From positions 1-64,000 of the forward strand of contig JAXMGQ010000023.1 in assembly GCA_046347195.1 (NCBI GenBank): 64,000 nucleotides of DNA, in the 5' to 3' direction. Both the position numbers and the translations under genes were made by a program. Under the pieces are notes generated by a model. It was not told the DNA's origin. It worked only from the letters and a program-made list of their open reading frames with translations, and did not search any database. This DNA comes from TMP-86 sp046347195 (GTDB taxonomy: Bacteria > Pseudomonadota > Gammaproteobacteria > Steroidobacterales > Steroidobacteraceae). Numbering within the stretch: the stretch's first letter is position 1; every line of letters starts with the position of its first letter. Of the stretch, positions 51,322 to 60,019 are shown piece by piece.

Positions 51322-52133
51322 TGGCCCAGATCCTCTCGCTCGAGGAGGCCATCGCGCTTCACGTGGCCGATGGCCAGAGCCTGGCGCTGGAGGGCTTCAC
51401 GCACCTCATCCCGTTCGCCGCGGCGCACGAGATCATCCGCCAGCGTCGCAGGGGTCTGCACCTGATCCGCATGACCCCCGACCTCATCTATGACCAGATG
51501 ATCGGCATGGGCTGCGCGCGCGCACTGACCTTCTCCTGGGGCGGCAACCCCGGCGTGGGTTCGCTGTACCGCCTGCGCGATGCCATCGAGAACGGCTGGC
51601 CGCAGCCGCTCGAGATCCACGAGCACACGCATGCCGGCATGGCCGCCGCCTACACGGCCGGCGCCAGCGGGCTGCCCTTCGGCATGCTGCGCGGCTACCT
51701 CGACAATGGCCTGAACGCGGTGAACCCGCAGATCCGACGCGTGCGCTGCCCGTACACCGGCGAGGAACTGGCCACCGTGCCGGCACTGAACCCCGATGTG
51801 TCCATCATCCATGCGCAGGCCGCCGACGGTGAGGGCAATGTGCTCATCCAGGGCATCCTCGGCGCCCAGAAAGAGGCGGCGCTGGCAGGGCGCAAGCTCA
51901 TCGTCACGGTGGAACGGCTGGTGGAGAAGCTCGATACGCACCTGAACTCGGTGGTGCTGCCGGGCTGGGTGGTCACCGCGGTCGCGGCAGTGCCGCGCGG
52001 TGCGTATCCTTCGTATGCGCAAGGGCACTACGAGCGCGACAACGATTTCTACAAGGCCTGGGATCCGATCGGCAAGAGCCGCGAACGCTTCCAGGAGTGG
52101 ATGCGCGAGCATGTCCTGAAGGAGGCGGCATGA
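51321..52133 (+). CDS. CoA-transferase subunit A (glutaconate CoA-transferase / IpdA family)
   Basis: 270-residue class I CoA-transferase alpha subunit. The start is ATG 51321 or the GTG at 51318, both overlapping the aldehyde dehydrogenase stop. Visible family blocks are DGQSLALEGFTHLIPFAAAH, the FSWGGNPGVGSLYRL region and DVSIIHAQAADGEGNVLIQG. It is longer than ScoA (236) and belongs to the GctA-like branch. Some members of this branch (IpdAB) are hydrolases rather than transferases. It pairs with the next gene. Confidence 0.87.
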   Translation: MAQILSLEEAIALHVADGQSLALEGFTHLIPFAAAHEIIRQRRRGLHLIRMTPDLIYDQMIGMGCARALTFSWGGNPGVGSLYRLRDAIENGWPQPLEIHEHTHAGMAAAYTAGASGLPFGMLRGYLDNGLNAVNPQIRRVRCPYTGEELATVPALNPDVSIIHAQAADGEGNVLIQGILGAQKEAALAGRKLIVTVERLVEKLDTHLNSVVLPGWVVTAVAAVPRGAYPSYAQGHYERDNDFYKAWDPIGKSRERFQEWMREHVLKEAA

Positions 52134-52900
52134 GCGTCGTGGCCTGCACCGCGGATGAGATGATGACCGTCGCGGCGGCGCGGCTCCTGTGGAACGGCTG
52201 CGTGTGCTTCGTCGGCATCGGGCTGCCCTCGGCGGTGGCGAACCTCGCGCGCCACCTGCATGCCCCCGACATCGTGCTGATCTACGAGTCCGGCACCATC
52301 GGCGCCAAGCCCGGTGTGCTGCCGCTGTCCATCGGTGATGGGGAACTGGCGGAGACCGCCACGGCGGTGGTCTCGCTGCCGGAGATTTTCGCCTACTGGC
52401 TGCAGGCGGGGCGCGTGGATGTGGGGTTCCTGGGCGCCGCGCAGATCGATCGCTTCGGCAACCTCAACAGCACCGTCATCGGTCCCTACGATGCGCCGCG
52501 CACGCGACTGCCGGGCGCGGGCGGTGCGCCCGAGATCGCCTCGAATGCGCGTCAGACCTTCGTGGTGCTGCGCCAGTCGCCTCGCTCCTTCGTGGCGACG
52601 CTCGATTTCAGGACCAGCGTCGGCTTCGGCGATGGCGGCGGCGCGCGCTCGCGGAGCGGTGCGCGTGGTCGCGGGCCGCAGGCGGTGATCACCGACTTTG
52701 GTATCCTCGCTCCGCATCCGCAGGACGAGGAGTTGCAGCTGACGAAGGTTTTTGAGAACGTCGATCCGCAGGATGCGGTGAAGGCGACAGGCTGGCCGCT
52801 GCGGGTGGCCGATGAGCTGGAGGTGACCCGCCAGCCCAGTGAACAGGAGCTGAGCGTGCTGCGCGACCTGCACGCCGGAAAGCTGAAGGGGGGAACATGA
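52130..52900 (+). CDS. CoA-transferase subunit B (glutaconate CoA-transferase / IpdB family)
   Basis: 256-residue beta subunit from ATG 52130, overlapping subunit A by 4 nt. The likely catalytic Glu is in IVLIYESGTIGAKPG. Other motifs are CVCFVGIGLPSAVANLARHL and VDVGFLGAAQIDRFGNLNST. With subunit A it should transfer CoA to the acid made by the aldehyde dehydrogenase, or act as an IpdAB-type C-C hydrolase. The presence of the Glu favours transferase activity. Its stop overlaps the aminotransferase start (ATGA). Confidence 0.87.
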   Translation: MSVVACTADEMMTVAAARLLWNGCVCFVGIGLPSAVANLARHLHAPDIVLIYESGTIGAKPGVLPLSIGDGELAETATAVVSLPEIFAYWLQAGRVDVGFLGAAQIDRFGNLNSTVIGPYDAPRTRLPGAGGAPEIASNARQTFVVLRQSPRSFVATLDFRTSVGFGDGGGARSRSGARGRGPQAVITDFGILAPHPQDEELQLTKVFENVDPQDAVKATGWPLRVADELEVTRQPSEQELSVLRDLHAGKLKGGT

Positions 52901-54234
52901 AGAACGCGCACATCAAGACCGACCTGCCAGGCCCGAAGGCCAAGGCGCTGCTCGCGCGCGATGCGGCCTGTGTTTCGCCGTCCTATCCACGCGACTATCC
53001 CTTCGTGATCTCGCATGGCCGGGGTTGCGAGGTCTGGGACGTCGATGGCAACCGGTTCCTCGACTTTGCCGCCGGCATCGCCGTGTGCAGCACGGGGCAT
53101 TCGCATCCCCACGTTGTGAAGGCCATCAAGGATGCGGCGGACCAGTTCCTGCACATCTCCTCGGATTACTGGCACGAGCGCCAGGTGCTGCTGGCCGAGC
53201 GCATGGCGCAGCTCGCGCCCATGGGCGAGCCCGTCATGAGCTTCTTCGCGCAGTCGGGCACCGAGAGCGTCGAGGCTGCGCTCAAGCTCGCGCGCTACGT
53301 CACCGGCCGCGGACGCTTCATCGGCTTCCTCGGCAGCTTCCACGGCCGCACCATGGGGTCGCTGGCCTTCACCTCGAGCAAGTACACCCAGCAGAAGGGG
53401 TTCTTCCCCACCATGCCGGGCGTCACCCACGTGCCTTACCCGAACCCCTACCGGCCCTTGCTGGCCGGTGAGGACCAGGGCGCGGCGGTGCTCAGCTACA
53501 TCGAGAACGTGCTGTTCCAGCACAACGTGCCGCCGGACGAGGTGGCCGCCATCCTCGTGGAACCCATCCAGGGCGAGGGCGGGTATCTGGTTCCGCCGGA
53601 GGGGTTCCTGGCCGGCCTGCGCGCGCTGTGCGACCGGCACGGCATCCTGCTCATCTTCGATGAAGTCCAGTCCGGCATCGGCCGCACGGGACGCATGTTT
53701 GCCTGCGAACACTGGGGCGTGGCGCCTGACATCATGACCCTCGCCAAGGGGCTGGGTTCGGGCCTGCCCATCGGCATGGTGGTGGCGAAGAAGCGCATCA
53801 TGGAGCAGTGGAAGCGCGGCGCGCATGGCAACACCTATGGCGGCAACCCCGTCTGCTGTGCGGCGGCGCTGGCCACGCTCGATCTCGTGCAGAACGGGTT
53901 CATGGAAAACGCTGCCGCCATGGGCGAGCATTTCATGCGCGCGCTCAAGGGGCTGCAGCAGCGCCAGCCGGTGATCGGCGAAGTGCGCGGCAAGGGCCTG
54001 ATGATCGGCATGGAACTGGTGAGCGATCACCGTACGCGTGCGCCCGCGCGCGCGCTGTGCGATGCGCTGGTCACCCGCGCCTGGCACAACGGCCTGATCC
54101 TGCTCTCCTGCGGCCTGTCGACGGTGCGCTTCATGCCGCCGCTGATGGTCAGCGCCGCGCAGATCGACGAGGCCATGGTGTTGCTCGAGGCCAGCCTCGT
54201 CGAAGCGCAGCAGCAGCAGATGAAGAAGTCCTGA
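52897..54234 (+). CDS. Class III aminotransferase, 4-aminobutyrate/omega-amino acid type
   Basis: 445-residue PLP enzyme with the acetylornithine/GABA aminotransferase signature LIFDEVQSGIGRTGRMFA and the PLP lysine in MTLAKGLGSGLPIG. FAQSGTESVEAALKLARYVT marks the cofactor phosphate region. It shares the class III fold with the minus-strand aminotransferase in this cluster but is clearly a different paralogue. GabT-like enzymes move the terminal amine of GABA, 5-aminovalerate or beta-alanine to 2-oxoglutarate. It ends the plus-strand catabolic operon. Confidence 0.9.
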   Translation: MKNAHIKTDLPGPKAKALLARDAACVSPSYPRDYPFVISHGRGCEVWDVDGNRFLDFAAGIAVCSTGHSHPHVVKAIKDAADQFLHISSDYWHERQVLLAERMAQLAPMGEPVMSFFAQSGTESVEAALKLARYVTGRGRFIGFLGSFHGRTMGSLAFTSSKYTQQKGFFPTMPGVTHVPYPNPYRPLLAGEDQGAAVLSYIENVLFQHNVPPDEVAAILVEPIQGEGGYLVPPEGFLAGLRALCDRHGILLIFDEVQSGIGRTGRMFACEHWGVAPDIMTLAKGLGSGLPIGMVVAKKRIMEQWKRGAHGNTYGGNPVCCAAALATLDLVQNGFMENAAAMGEHFMRALKGLQQRQPVIGEVRGKGLMIGMELVSDHRTRAPARALCDALVTRAWHNGLILLSCGLSTVRFMPPLMVSAAQIDEAMVLLEASLVEAQQQQMKKS

Positions 54235-54257
54235 GAGCCTTGGGCGAGGGGGATGGC

Positions 54258-56804
54258 ATGCGCAGCAGCATGAAGGGCCGGATCGTGTGGCTGGGTTGCG
54301 CACTCGCGCTGCAGGTCCTCACGGGTGTGCAGGCGGCGTGGGCACAGCGGGCACCGGTGCTGCCGCAGCTCGACATGCCGCACCCGTACTATTACCGCGA
54401 GATGTTCCTGCCGCAGCTCACGGGCGGGCCGTCGGGTCTCGCCTGGTCGCCGGATGGCCAGGAGCTCGTGTATTCCATGGCGGGGTCGCTGTGGCGGCAA
54501 CGGATGGACGGAACACGGGCCACGCAGCTCACGGCCGCGTCCTACGACTACCAGCCCGACTGGTCACCCGACGGGCGCTGGATCATCTACACCGTGTACG
54601 CGCACGATGCGCTGGAACTGTGGGCGCTCGACCTCGCCAGTGGCGTCTCGAAGCCGCTGACCCGCAACGGCGCGATCAACGTCGAGCCGCGCTTCTCCCC
54701 CGATGGCGCCCGCGTGGTGTTCACCTCGAGCCAGGACCACAGGCGCTTCCACCTGTTCATGGCGGATTTCCGCGACGGCGCGCTGACGAACCTGACGCAG
54801 CTCACGCAGGAACACCGCAGCGAACTGCCGCGCTACTACTACAGTCCCTTCGACCACGAGATCAGCCCGCTGTGGTCGCGCGATGGCAAGTCCATCCTGT
54901 ACGTGTCCAACCGCAACCACATCCACGGCACCGGCGGGCTGTGGCGCATGCCGGCGCAGGCCGGCGCCGCGGGACAGGAACTGCACTACGAGGAGAGCAA
55001 CTGGCGCACGCGTCCTGATCTATCGCCCGATGGCAAGCGCCTGGTGTACAGCTCCTACGTTGGGCGCTCCTGGCACAACCTGTGGATGATGCCCGCGAGC
55101 GGCGGTGATGTGTTCGCCGTTGGCTTCGGCGATTGGGACCAGACCAGCCCGCGCTGGTCACCGGATGGCAGCCGCATCGCCTTCATCAGCAACCAGGGCG
55201 GCGGCACGTCTATCGGCATCCTGGGCGTGCCCGGCGGGTTGGTGCGCACGCTGGCGGTGCAGGAGCGCGTGTACCGCCAACCGATGGGCCGCCTGCACCT
55301 GTCGTTGACGGATGCAACCGGATCGCCCGCGGCGGCGCGCGTGGGCATCACCGATGCGGCCGGCAGGACCTACGGCCCCGATGGCGGTTGGCTCTCGGCG
55401 GATGATGGCTACGACCGCCGCGAACGTCCCTTCGAGGCGCATTACTTCCACGTGAAGGGCGAGGCGATGGTGAGCGTGCCCGCGGGAGCGGTGCGCATCG
55501 ACATCCTCAACGGGTTTGAGCGCCCGCTGGAGCAGCGTTCGGTGACGGTGCGCGCAGGGGACACGGTGGAGGTGGCGAGCAACCTGTCGCAGGGCACCTG
55601 GCAGGTGCCGGATCCTGCGCACTGGGTGAGCGGGGATGTCCACGTTCACATGAACTACGCGGGCAGCTATCGCAACGACCCCGCGCACCTCGTGCTGCAG
55701 GCGGAGGCCGAGCACCTGAGCCTCGTGAACGCGCTCATCGTCAACAAGGAACAGCGCTTCCCCGACATCGCCTACAACGGCCGGCACGTGGATCCGGCCT
55801 CGAGCGCCACCGCCACCATCCTGCACGGCCAGGAGTTCCACACCAGCTACTGGGGGCACCTCGGCCTCCTGGGCATCCGCGAGGGGATCATCCTGCCGGG
55901 GTATGCGGGTTATCCCAACACCGCGGCCGCGAGCCTCGTGCCCACGAATTCGCAGATCGCGGACCTTGCGCATTCGCGTGGTGCGCTGGTGGGCTACGTG
56001 CACCCTTACGATGAGGAGCAGCGGCCCTTCGATCTCACGCAGCGCCAGAGCCACGCACTGCCCGTGGACGTGGCGCTGGGCAAGGTGGATTACCTCGAGG
56101 TCCTCGGCTTCAGCGATCACCGATCCACGGCGGCAGTGTGGTACCGGCTGCTCAACCTGGGCTTCCGGATCCCCGCGGCGGGCGGCACCGACGCCATGGC
56201 GAACTACGCCTCGCTGCGCGGACCCGTGGGCATGAACCGCGTCTACGTGCGCGCGCCGCAAGGACCGCTCGATGTCGATCATTGGCTGGCCTCGCTGAAG
56301 GCCGGCCGGAGCTTCGCCACCAACGGCCCGCTGTTGGGACTGTCGCTCGGGGGACTCGGCATCGGGGATGAGCTGAAGCTCGATGGGCCCGCCGCCGTGG
56401 ATTTCCGCGCAAGCCTCAAGTCCATCGCCGCCGTGGAACACCTCGACCTCATCTGCAACGGCAAGTCGGTGAAGCGCTTCGTCACCGGCAAGGCCATCGA
56501 TCATGGCGAATTCAAGGGCCGCGTGGAGCTGCACGAGAGCGGTTGGTGTGTGCTGAGCGCCTCGAGCGATGGCGGCCGCTACCCCGTGTTCGACAACTAC
56601 GTGTACGCGACCACGAGCCCGGTGTACGTCCGCATCGATGGCAAGCCGCCTCACTCACCGGAGGATGCGCGCTTCTTCGTCGCCTGGATCGACCGGATGG
56701 TCGAGTCCACGCGCGCGTATCCGGACTGGAACAGCGAGGCGGAGAAGACGGCGGTGCTGGAGCAGTTGGCGCGCGCGCGGGCCAGTTTTAATGCTTTGCA
56801 GTAG
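54258..56804 (+). CDS. Exported TolB-like beta-propeller with C-terminal PHP/CehA-McbA-type metallohydrolase domain
   Basis: 848-residue secreted protein. A signal peptide ends near AAWAQ (residue 30). Residues about 45-340 hold PD40 propeller repeats (LAWSPDGQELVYSMAG, PDWSPDGRWIIYTVYA, PRFSPDGARVVFTSSQ, PRWSPDGSRIAFISNQ). A C-terminal CehA/McbA-like PHP domain has metal-binding GDVHVHMN, HGQEFHTSYWGH, GYVHPYDE and GGTDAM. CehA and McbA hydrolyse carbamates and amides, but this propeller-fused form is of unknown substrate. A strong hairpin overlaps the stop. The start was chosen at ATG 54258 with GAGGGGG upstream. Confidence 0.85.
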   Translation: MRSSMKGRIVWLGCALALQVLTGVQAAWAQRAPVLPQLDMPHPYYYREMFLPQLTGGPSGLAWSPDGQELVYSMAGSLWRQRMDGTRATQLTAASYDYQPDWSPDGRWIIYTVYAHDALELWALDLASGVSKPLTRNGAINVEPRFSPDGARVVFTSSQDHRRFHLFMADFRDGALTNLTQLTQEHRSELPRYYYSPFDHEISPLWSRDGKSILYVSNRNHIHGTGGLWRMPAQAGAAGQELHYEESNWRTRPDLSPDGKRLVYSSYVGRSWHNLWMMPASGGDVFAVGFGDWDQTSPRWSPDGSRIAFISNQGGGTSIGILGVPGGLVRTLAVQERVYRQPMGRLHLSLTDATGSPAAARVGITDAAGRTYGPDGGWLSADDGYDRRERPFEAHYFHVKGEAMVSVPAGAVRIDILNGFERPLEQRSVTVRAGDTVEVASNLSQGTWQVPDPAHWVSGDVHVHMNYAGSYRNDPAHLVLQAEAEHLSLVNALIVNKEQRFPDIAYNGRHVDPASSATATILHGQEFHTSYWGHLGLLGIREGIILPGYAGYPNTAAASLVPTNSQIADLAHSRGALVGYVHPYDEEQRPFDLTQRQSHALPVDVALGKVDYLEVLGFSDHRSTAAVWYRLLNLGFRIPAAGGTDAMANYASLRGPVGMNRVYVRAPQGPLDVDHWLASLKAGRSFATNGPLLGLSLGGLGIGDELKLDGPAAVDFRASLKSIAAVEHLDLICNGKSVKRFVTGKAIDHGEFKGRVELHESGWCVLSASSDGGRYPVFDNYVYATTSPVYVRIDGKPPHSPEDARFFVAWIDRMVESTRAYPDWNSEAEKTAVLEQLARARASFNALQ

Positions 56805-56830
56805 TCCTCTTTGCACTGAGAGGCTGCTGC
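56798..56830 (+). terminator. strong hairpin at the end of the propeller/PHP gene
   Basis: GCAGTAG-T-CCTCT (56798-56810) pairs with AGAGG-CTGCTGC (56819-56830) with an 8-nt loop, one bulged T and one G-T pair, about 12 bp in all. It covers the stop codon. A short T-run (GTTTT) lies 7 nt after the stem, so it is an imperfect Rho-independent terminator. Confidence 0.5.
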
Positions 56831-56886
56831 ATGCACGTTTTCCGATGCATATCTGCCGGCGCGCGGAGTCTTGAAAACGCAGTCGC

Positions 56887-56915
56887 TTGACGTTAGTAAC
56901 GTGCCGCGTTACTAT
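56887..56915 (+). promoter_or_regulatory. higB: higBA promoter with overlapping inverted-repeat operator
   Basis: TTGACG (56887-56892, 5/6) and TACTAT (56910-56915, 5/6) are 17 bp apart, the best sigma-70 promoter in the window. An 8-bp perfect inverted repeat, TAGTAACG (56894-56901) and CGTTACTA (56907-56914), with a 5-bp spacer fills the spacer and most of the -10, as expected for autorepression by HigA. The predicted transcript start (about 56921-56923) coincides with the GTG of higB at 56922. Confidence 0.75.
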
Positions 56916-56921
56916 TAATCC

Positions 56922-57203
56922 GTGATCAAGTCCTTTCGCGGTAAGGAAGCCGAGAGAGTATGGAGTCGTGAATACTCCAGGCGGCTGCCTGGCAACATGC
57001 AACAGCGGGCATTGATGAAGCTTCAGCAGTTGAATGCCGCGGAAGACTTGAAGGACCTCTCGGTTCCCGTCTCGAATCAGCTCGAGGTTTTGAAAGGTGA
57101 TCGAAAAGGCGAGCACAGCATCCGTATCAATCAACAGTGGCGGATTTGCTTCAAATGGCGTGACGGCCACGCCATTGATGTGGAAATCGTCGATTACCAT
57201 TAG
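56922..57203 (+). CDS. higB: HigB-type toxin (RelE/ParE superfamily mRNA interferase)
   Basis: 93-residue toxin that cleaves mRNA on the ribosome in the HigB family. It starts MIKSFRGKEAERVW at GTG 56922, as HigB proteins do, and ends with the conserved block RINQQWRICFKWRDGHAIDV followed by EIVDYH. The promoter's -10 ends only 6 nt before the start codon, so the message appears leaderless. Base composition is visibly more AT-rich than neighbours, which suggests acquisition. It is followed by the antitoxin, the toxin-first order typical of higBA. Confidence 0.92.
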   Translation: MIKSFRGKEAERVWSREYSRRLPGNMQQRALMKLQQLNAAEDLKDLSVPVSNQLEVLKGDRKGEHSIRINQQWRICFKWRDGHAIDVEIVDYH

Positions 57204-57217
57204 ACTTGAGTAGGTTT

Positions 57218-57541
57218 ATGGCAGCGCGAAAAATCAAACTGACGCATCCGGGAAAGATCCTCAAACAGGAGTTCATGGATCCTGTGAGCCTGAGTTGCTA
57301 TGCCTTGGCCAAGGCTTTGGAGGTGCCGCTGCCGCGGGTGAACGACATCGTTCGAGAGAAACGTGCGATTTCTCCGGAGATGGCTGTGTTGTTGTCCGCA
57401 TATTTTGGCACTTCCGATCGTTACTGGATCAACTTGCAGGCGCACTTTGATCTTGAGTTGGCCAAGGGCAAGGTTGGCAAGCAGGCCGCCCGCATCAGCC
57501 GGCATCCACACGGCGCAAACGGTACGCTGCAGCCAGTCTGA
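57218..57541 (+). CDS. higA: HigA-type antitoxin (HTH XRE family)
   Basis: 107-residue DNA-binding antitoxin from ATG 57218; a TTG at 57206 is less likely. It opens with KLTHPGKILKQEFMDPVSLS, and its HTH is YALAKALEVPLPRVNDIV followed by the AISPEMAVLLSAYFGTSDRY block. It should neutralise HigB and bind the inverted repeat at 56894-56914. The stop is 33 bp from the convergent peptidase pseudogene. Confidence 0.93.
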   Translation: MAARKIKLTHPGKILKQEFMDPVSLSCYALAKALEVPLPRVNDIVREKRAISPEMAVLLSAYFGTSDRYWINLQAHFDLELAKGKVGKQAARISRHPHGANGTLQPV

Positions 57542-57574
57542 TCGACGCAGTAGCGACGCCTGGATCTGGCCGAC

Positions 57575-58724
57575 TCAGGGCGCGAGCCGGTTGTATTTCT
57601 TCAGCACCTTGCGCAAGGCATCGTGCGGCAACGCGTACACCTTGTGGTCATCGGCGCCGGTCATGTCGCGCGCGGCGACCATGGCGTTGACGATGGCCTC
57701 CTCGGTGGCGAACACCGTGGCGCCGAACAGCGGGTCCATCGCATCGTTGCCGAGCATCTTGCAGCGGATGCTGCCCGCCGCCGCGGCCTGCGGGTTGGCG
57801 GTGGAGAAGGCGATGAAGATGTCGCCCGAGCCATTGCCCGACAGGCTTCCCAGGCGCCCGAGGCCCAGCGTCACGCGCCGCGCGAGGCGCTTCAACTGAT
57901 GCGGCAGGAGCGGCGCGTTGGTGGCCACCACCACGATGATGGATCCGAGTTCGGCCTGGTCCGACGGCACGAAGGCGTAGGGCTCGGGCAGGTCGATCGC
58001 GCCCCAGGCACGCTCCGCGATGCGCAGGTTCTCGCGCCGGCCGGAATTGCACGAACCAGCACCCCGACCGTGTAGCCGCCTTCCTTCGCGCTGAGCACCC
58101 GCGAGGAGGTGCCGATGCCCCCCTTGAAACCATTGCAGATCATGCCGGTGCCACCGCCCACGCTGCCTTCCGGCACCGGGCCGCCGGCGGCGCTCGAGGC
58201 GTGCAGAGCGTGCTCGGGGCGGACGTAGCCGCTGGTGTCGCTGGAGCCAGCCATCCCAGGTCTCGCCCACCACCGGCAGCGACCACCAGTAGCCGGTCTC
58301 GTCGGCAGGACCTCTTGGCCACGCGCCACTGGATCACCGCGTCGCGCACCACTCCCACGCTGTGCGTGTTGGTGATCATCACCGGCCCCTCGAGGAAGCC
58401 GGACTCCTCCACCCAGGTCGTGCCCGTCATCTCGCCATTGCCGTTCTGCGAGTACCAGCCGGCAAACACGGGCTTGCTCAGCGTGTCCTTGCCGCGCGGC
58501 AGGATGGCGGTCACGCCGGTGCGCACCGGCCCCTTGCCCACCTGCAGCTAGCCGCAGCCCTCGATGAGCGTGGTGTGACCGACGAGCACGCCGGCGACAT
58601 CGGTGATGGCATTGAGCGGTCCCGGCTGACCGTCGAAGGGGACGCCCAGGTCGCGGGCTCGCGGCTCGGCGTGCGCGGACAGGGCACAGGCAAGCAGGCC
58701 CGCCGCCAGTGTGAAACGTTTCAT
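57575..58724 (-). pseudogene. DmpA-type P1 (S58) aminopeptidase with signal peptide, broken by a stop and frameshifts
   Basis: A Sec signal (MKRFTLAAGLLACALSAHA) from ATG 58724 is followed by RARDLGVPFDGQPGPLNAIT and VLVGHTTLIEG. The frame is then stopped by TAG at 58550-58548. The same frame continues as VGKGPVRTGVTAILPRGKD and VMITNTHSVGVVRDAVIQW. At least three indels follow (GYWWSLPVVGETWDGWL; GGGTGMICNGFKGGIGTSSR; GRRENLRIAERAWG). The last piece has the autocleavage site ELGSII, whose Ser is the N-terminal nucleophile, and LPHQLKRLARR. Full length is kept, about 380 codons. DmpA enzymes cleave N-terminal D- or L-residues. Decay or sequence error both fit. Confidence 0.85.
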
Positions 58725-58780
58725 CTGGCGATCATACCTGCAATGCGATGCGGCCCGCGACCCAGGCCGCTGCGCCGGTT

Positions 58781-60019
58781 TCAGGGGCCGGATGCTCCGC
58801 AAGCGCGAGCCGCCTCGACCCGGCGGTTTCGCGCCCGGCCCTCGACGGTCTCGTTGCTCTCGCGCGGTCGCGTGAGCCCGAATCCGCGCGATGACAGCCG
58901 CGAGGCGGTCACGTGGAAGCGGCTGACCAGCGCATCGCGCACCGAGGCTGCACGCCGGTTCGACAGGTCGAGGTTGTAGGCGGCAGAGCCGATGTTGTCC
59001 GTGTGTCCCTCGATGGTGATGTTCCAGTCGGGATGCGAGGACAGGAGCGAGGCCAGCGCGGTGAGCGTGCCTTCGGACTCGGGCAGGAGTCTTGCGCTGC
59101 CGGTGGCGAAGTAGATGCCGTGCAGCTCGGCGCGGCAGGTCTTGCCCGCCAGGCTCTTCGCCTCGGGACTGTCGGTGATCGCCGGTGCGCCGCCGTTGCC
59201 GGCGTGGCCGGGCTGCGCCACCACGACGGGGCGATCGATGCGCGTGACGATGGCATGATTGGGGCCGATGGCCCACTTGAGGGTGAGCGCGTTGCCAGGC
59301 TCATCCAGCCACCAGAACTCCACTGATCGCTCATGGTCGGTGTACTTGAGCGTTCCCTTCGCGTGTACCGCCGGCACGGTGGTGCGCACCCCATCGAGCA
59401 GCACCGGGAAGGGCACGGTACCAGGTTCCACGCGCTGGAGCGTTCCGCGATAGTAATGCCGCTCGACCCCCAACGCCTGCATCAGGCCGGCGATGTTGCC
59501 CGGAACCCCGGCCGGACCTGCACTCCTCGGCGGTGGTGGCGCGCTGGCGAACATGCCTCCTTCATTGATGCCCATGACGAAGGCGCTCTGGCCCTGGCCC
59601 TTGAGCGAATCGAGCACCGCCGCGGAGGTCTGGATGAAGGTCTGGCCGGGCAGCATCGGCGGATCATCGGTGCCCCAGCTCAGGTTGATGCGGTTGGAGG
59701 AGGCGAGATCCTCGCGGCGAACCATGCGCTTCAGCGACAAGGGTTCCTTCATCAGGTCGGCCGCCTTCTCATCGCCCGGAGCGGCGATGCGGAACGAGAA
59801 CGACACCCGGTCGGCCGCCATGTCGGCAACGGCGTACAGCGTCTCGGTATCGGCCGTGTCGAGCGAGCCTGCGGTGCCGACGAGGCCGGCGCGGGTTACC
59901 ACGGTGATCACCAGCCCCTTCTCCAGGGGCAGCGGCTGTCCCGCGTGGGATATGGGGCTCGCAAGGGCCGGCAGCAGGAGGACCGCGATGCGCGCCGTCC
60001 GGGTGATCAGGGTGATCAT
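58781..60019 (-). CDS. OmpA-family outer-membrane protein with novel N-terminal domain
   Basis: 412-residue protein from ATG 60019, overlapping the upstream lipoprotein gene (ATGA). A signal peptide (about 1-24) is followed by a roughly 270-residue domain that I do not recognise. The C-terminal OmpA peptidoglycan-binding domain has IYFATGSARLLPESEGTL, ITIEGHTDNIGSAAYNLDLS and NRRAASVRDALVSRF, with the NR-x-RAASV pattern. It anchors the envelope to the cell wall in the family. Coupling to the lipoprotein suggests a partner complex. No beta-barrel is evident. Confidence 0.85.
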   Translation of the reverse strand: MITLITRTARIAVLLLPALASPISHAGQPLPLEKGLVITVVTRAGLVGTAGSLDTADTETLYAVADMAADRVSFSFRIAAPGDEKAADLMKEPLSLKRMVRREDLASSNRINLSWGTDDPPMLPGQTFIQTSAAVLDSLKGQGQSAFVMGINEGGMFASAPPPPRSAGPAGVPGNIAGLMQALGVERHYYRGTLQRVEPGTVPFPVLLDGVRTTVPAVHAKGTLKYTDHERSVEFWWLDEPGNALTLKWAIGPNHAIVTRIDRPVVVAQPGHAGNGGAPAITDSPEAKSLAGKTCRAELHGIYFATGSARLLPESEGTLTALASLLSSHPDWNITIEGHTDNIGSAAYNLDLSNRRAASVRDALVSRFHVTASRLSSRGFGLTRPRESNETVEGRARNRRVEAARACGASGP

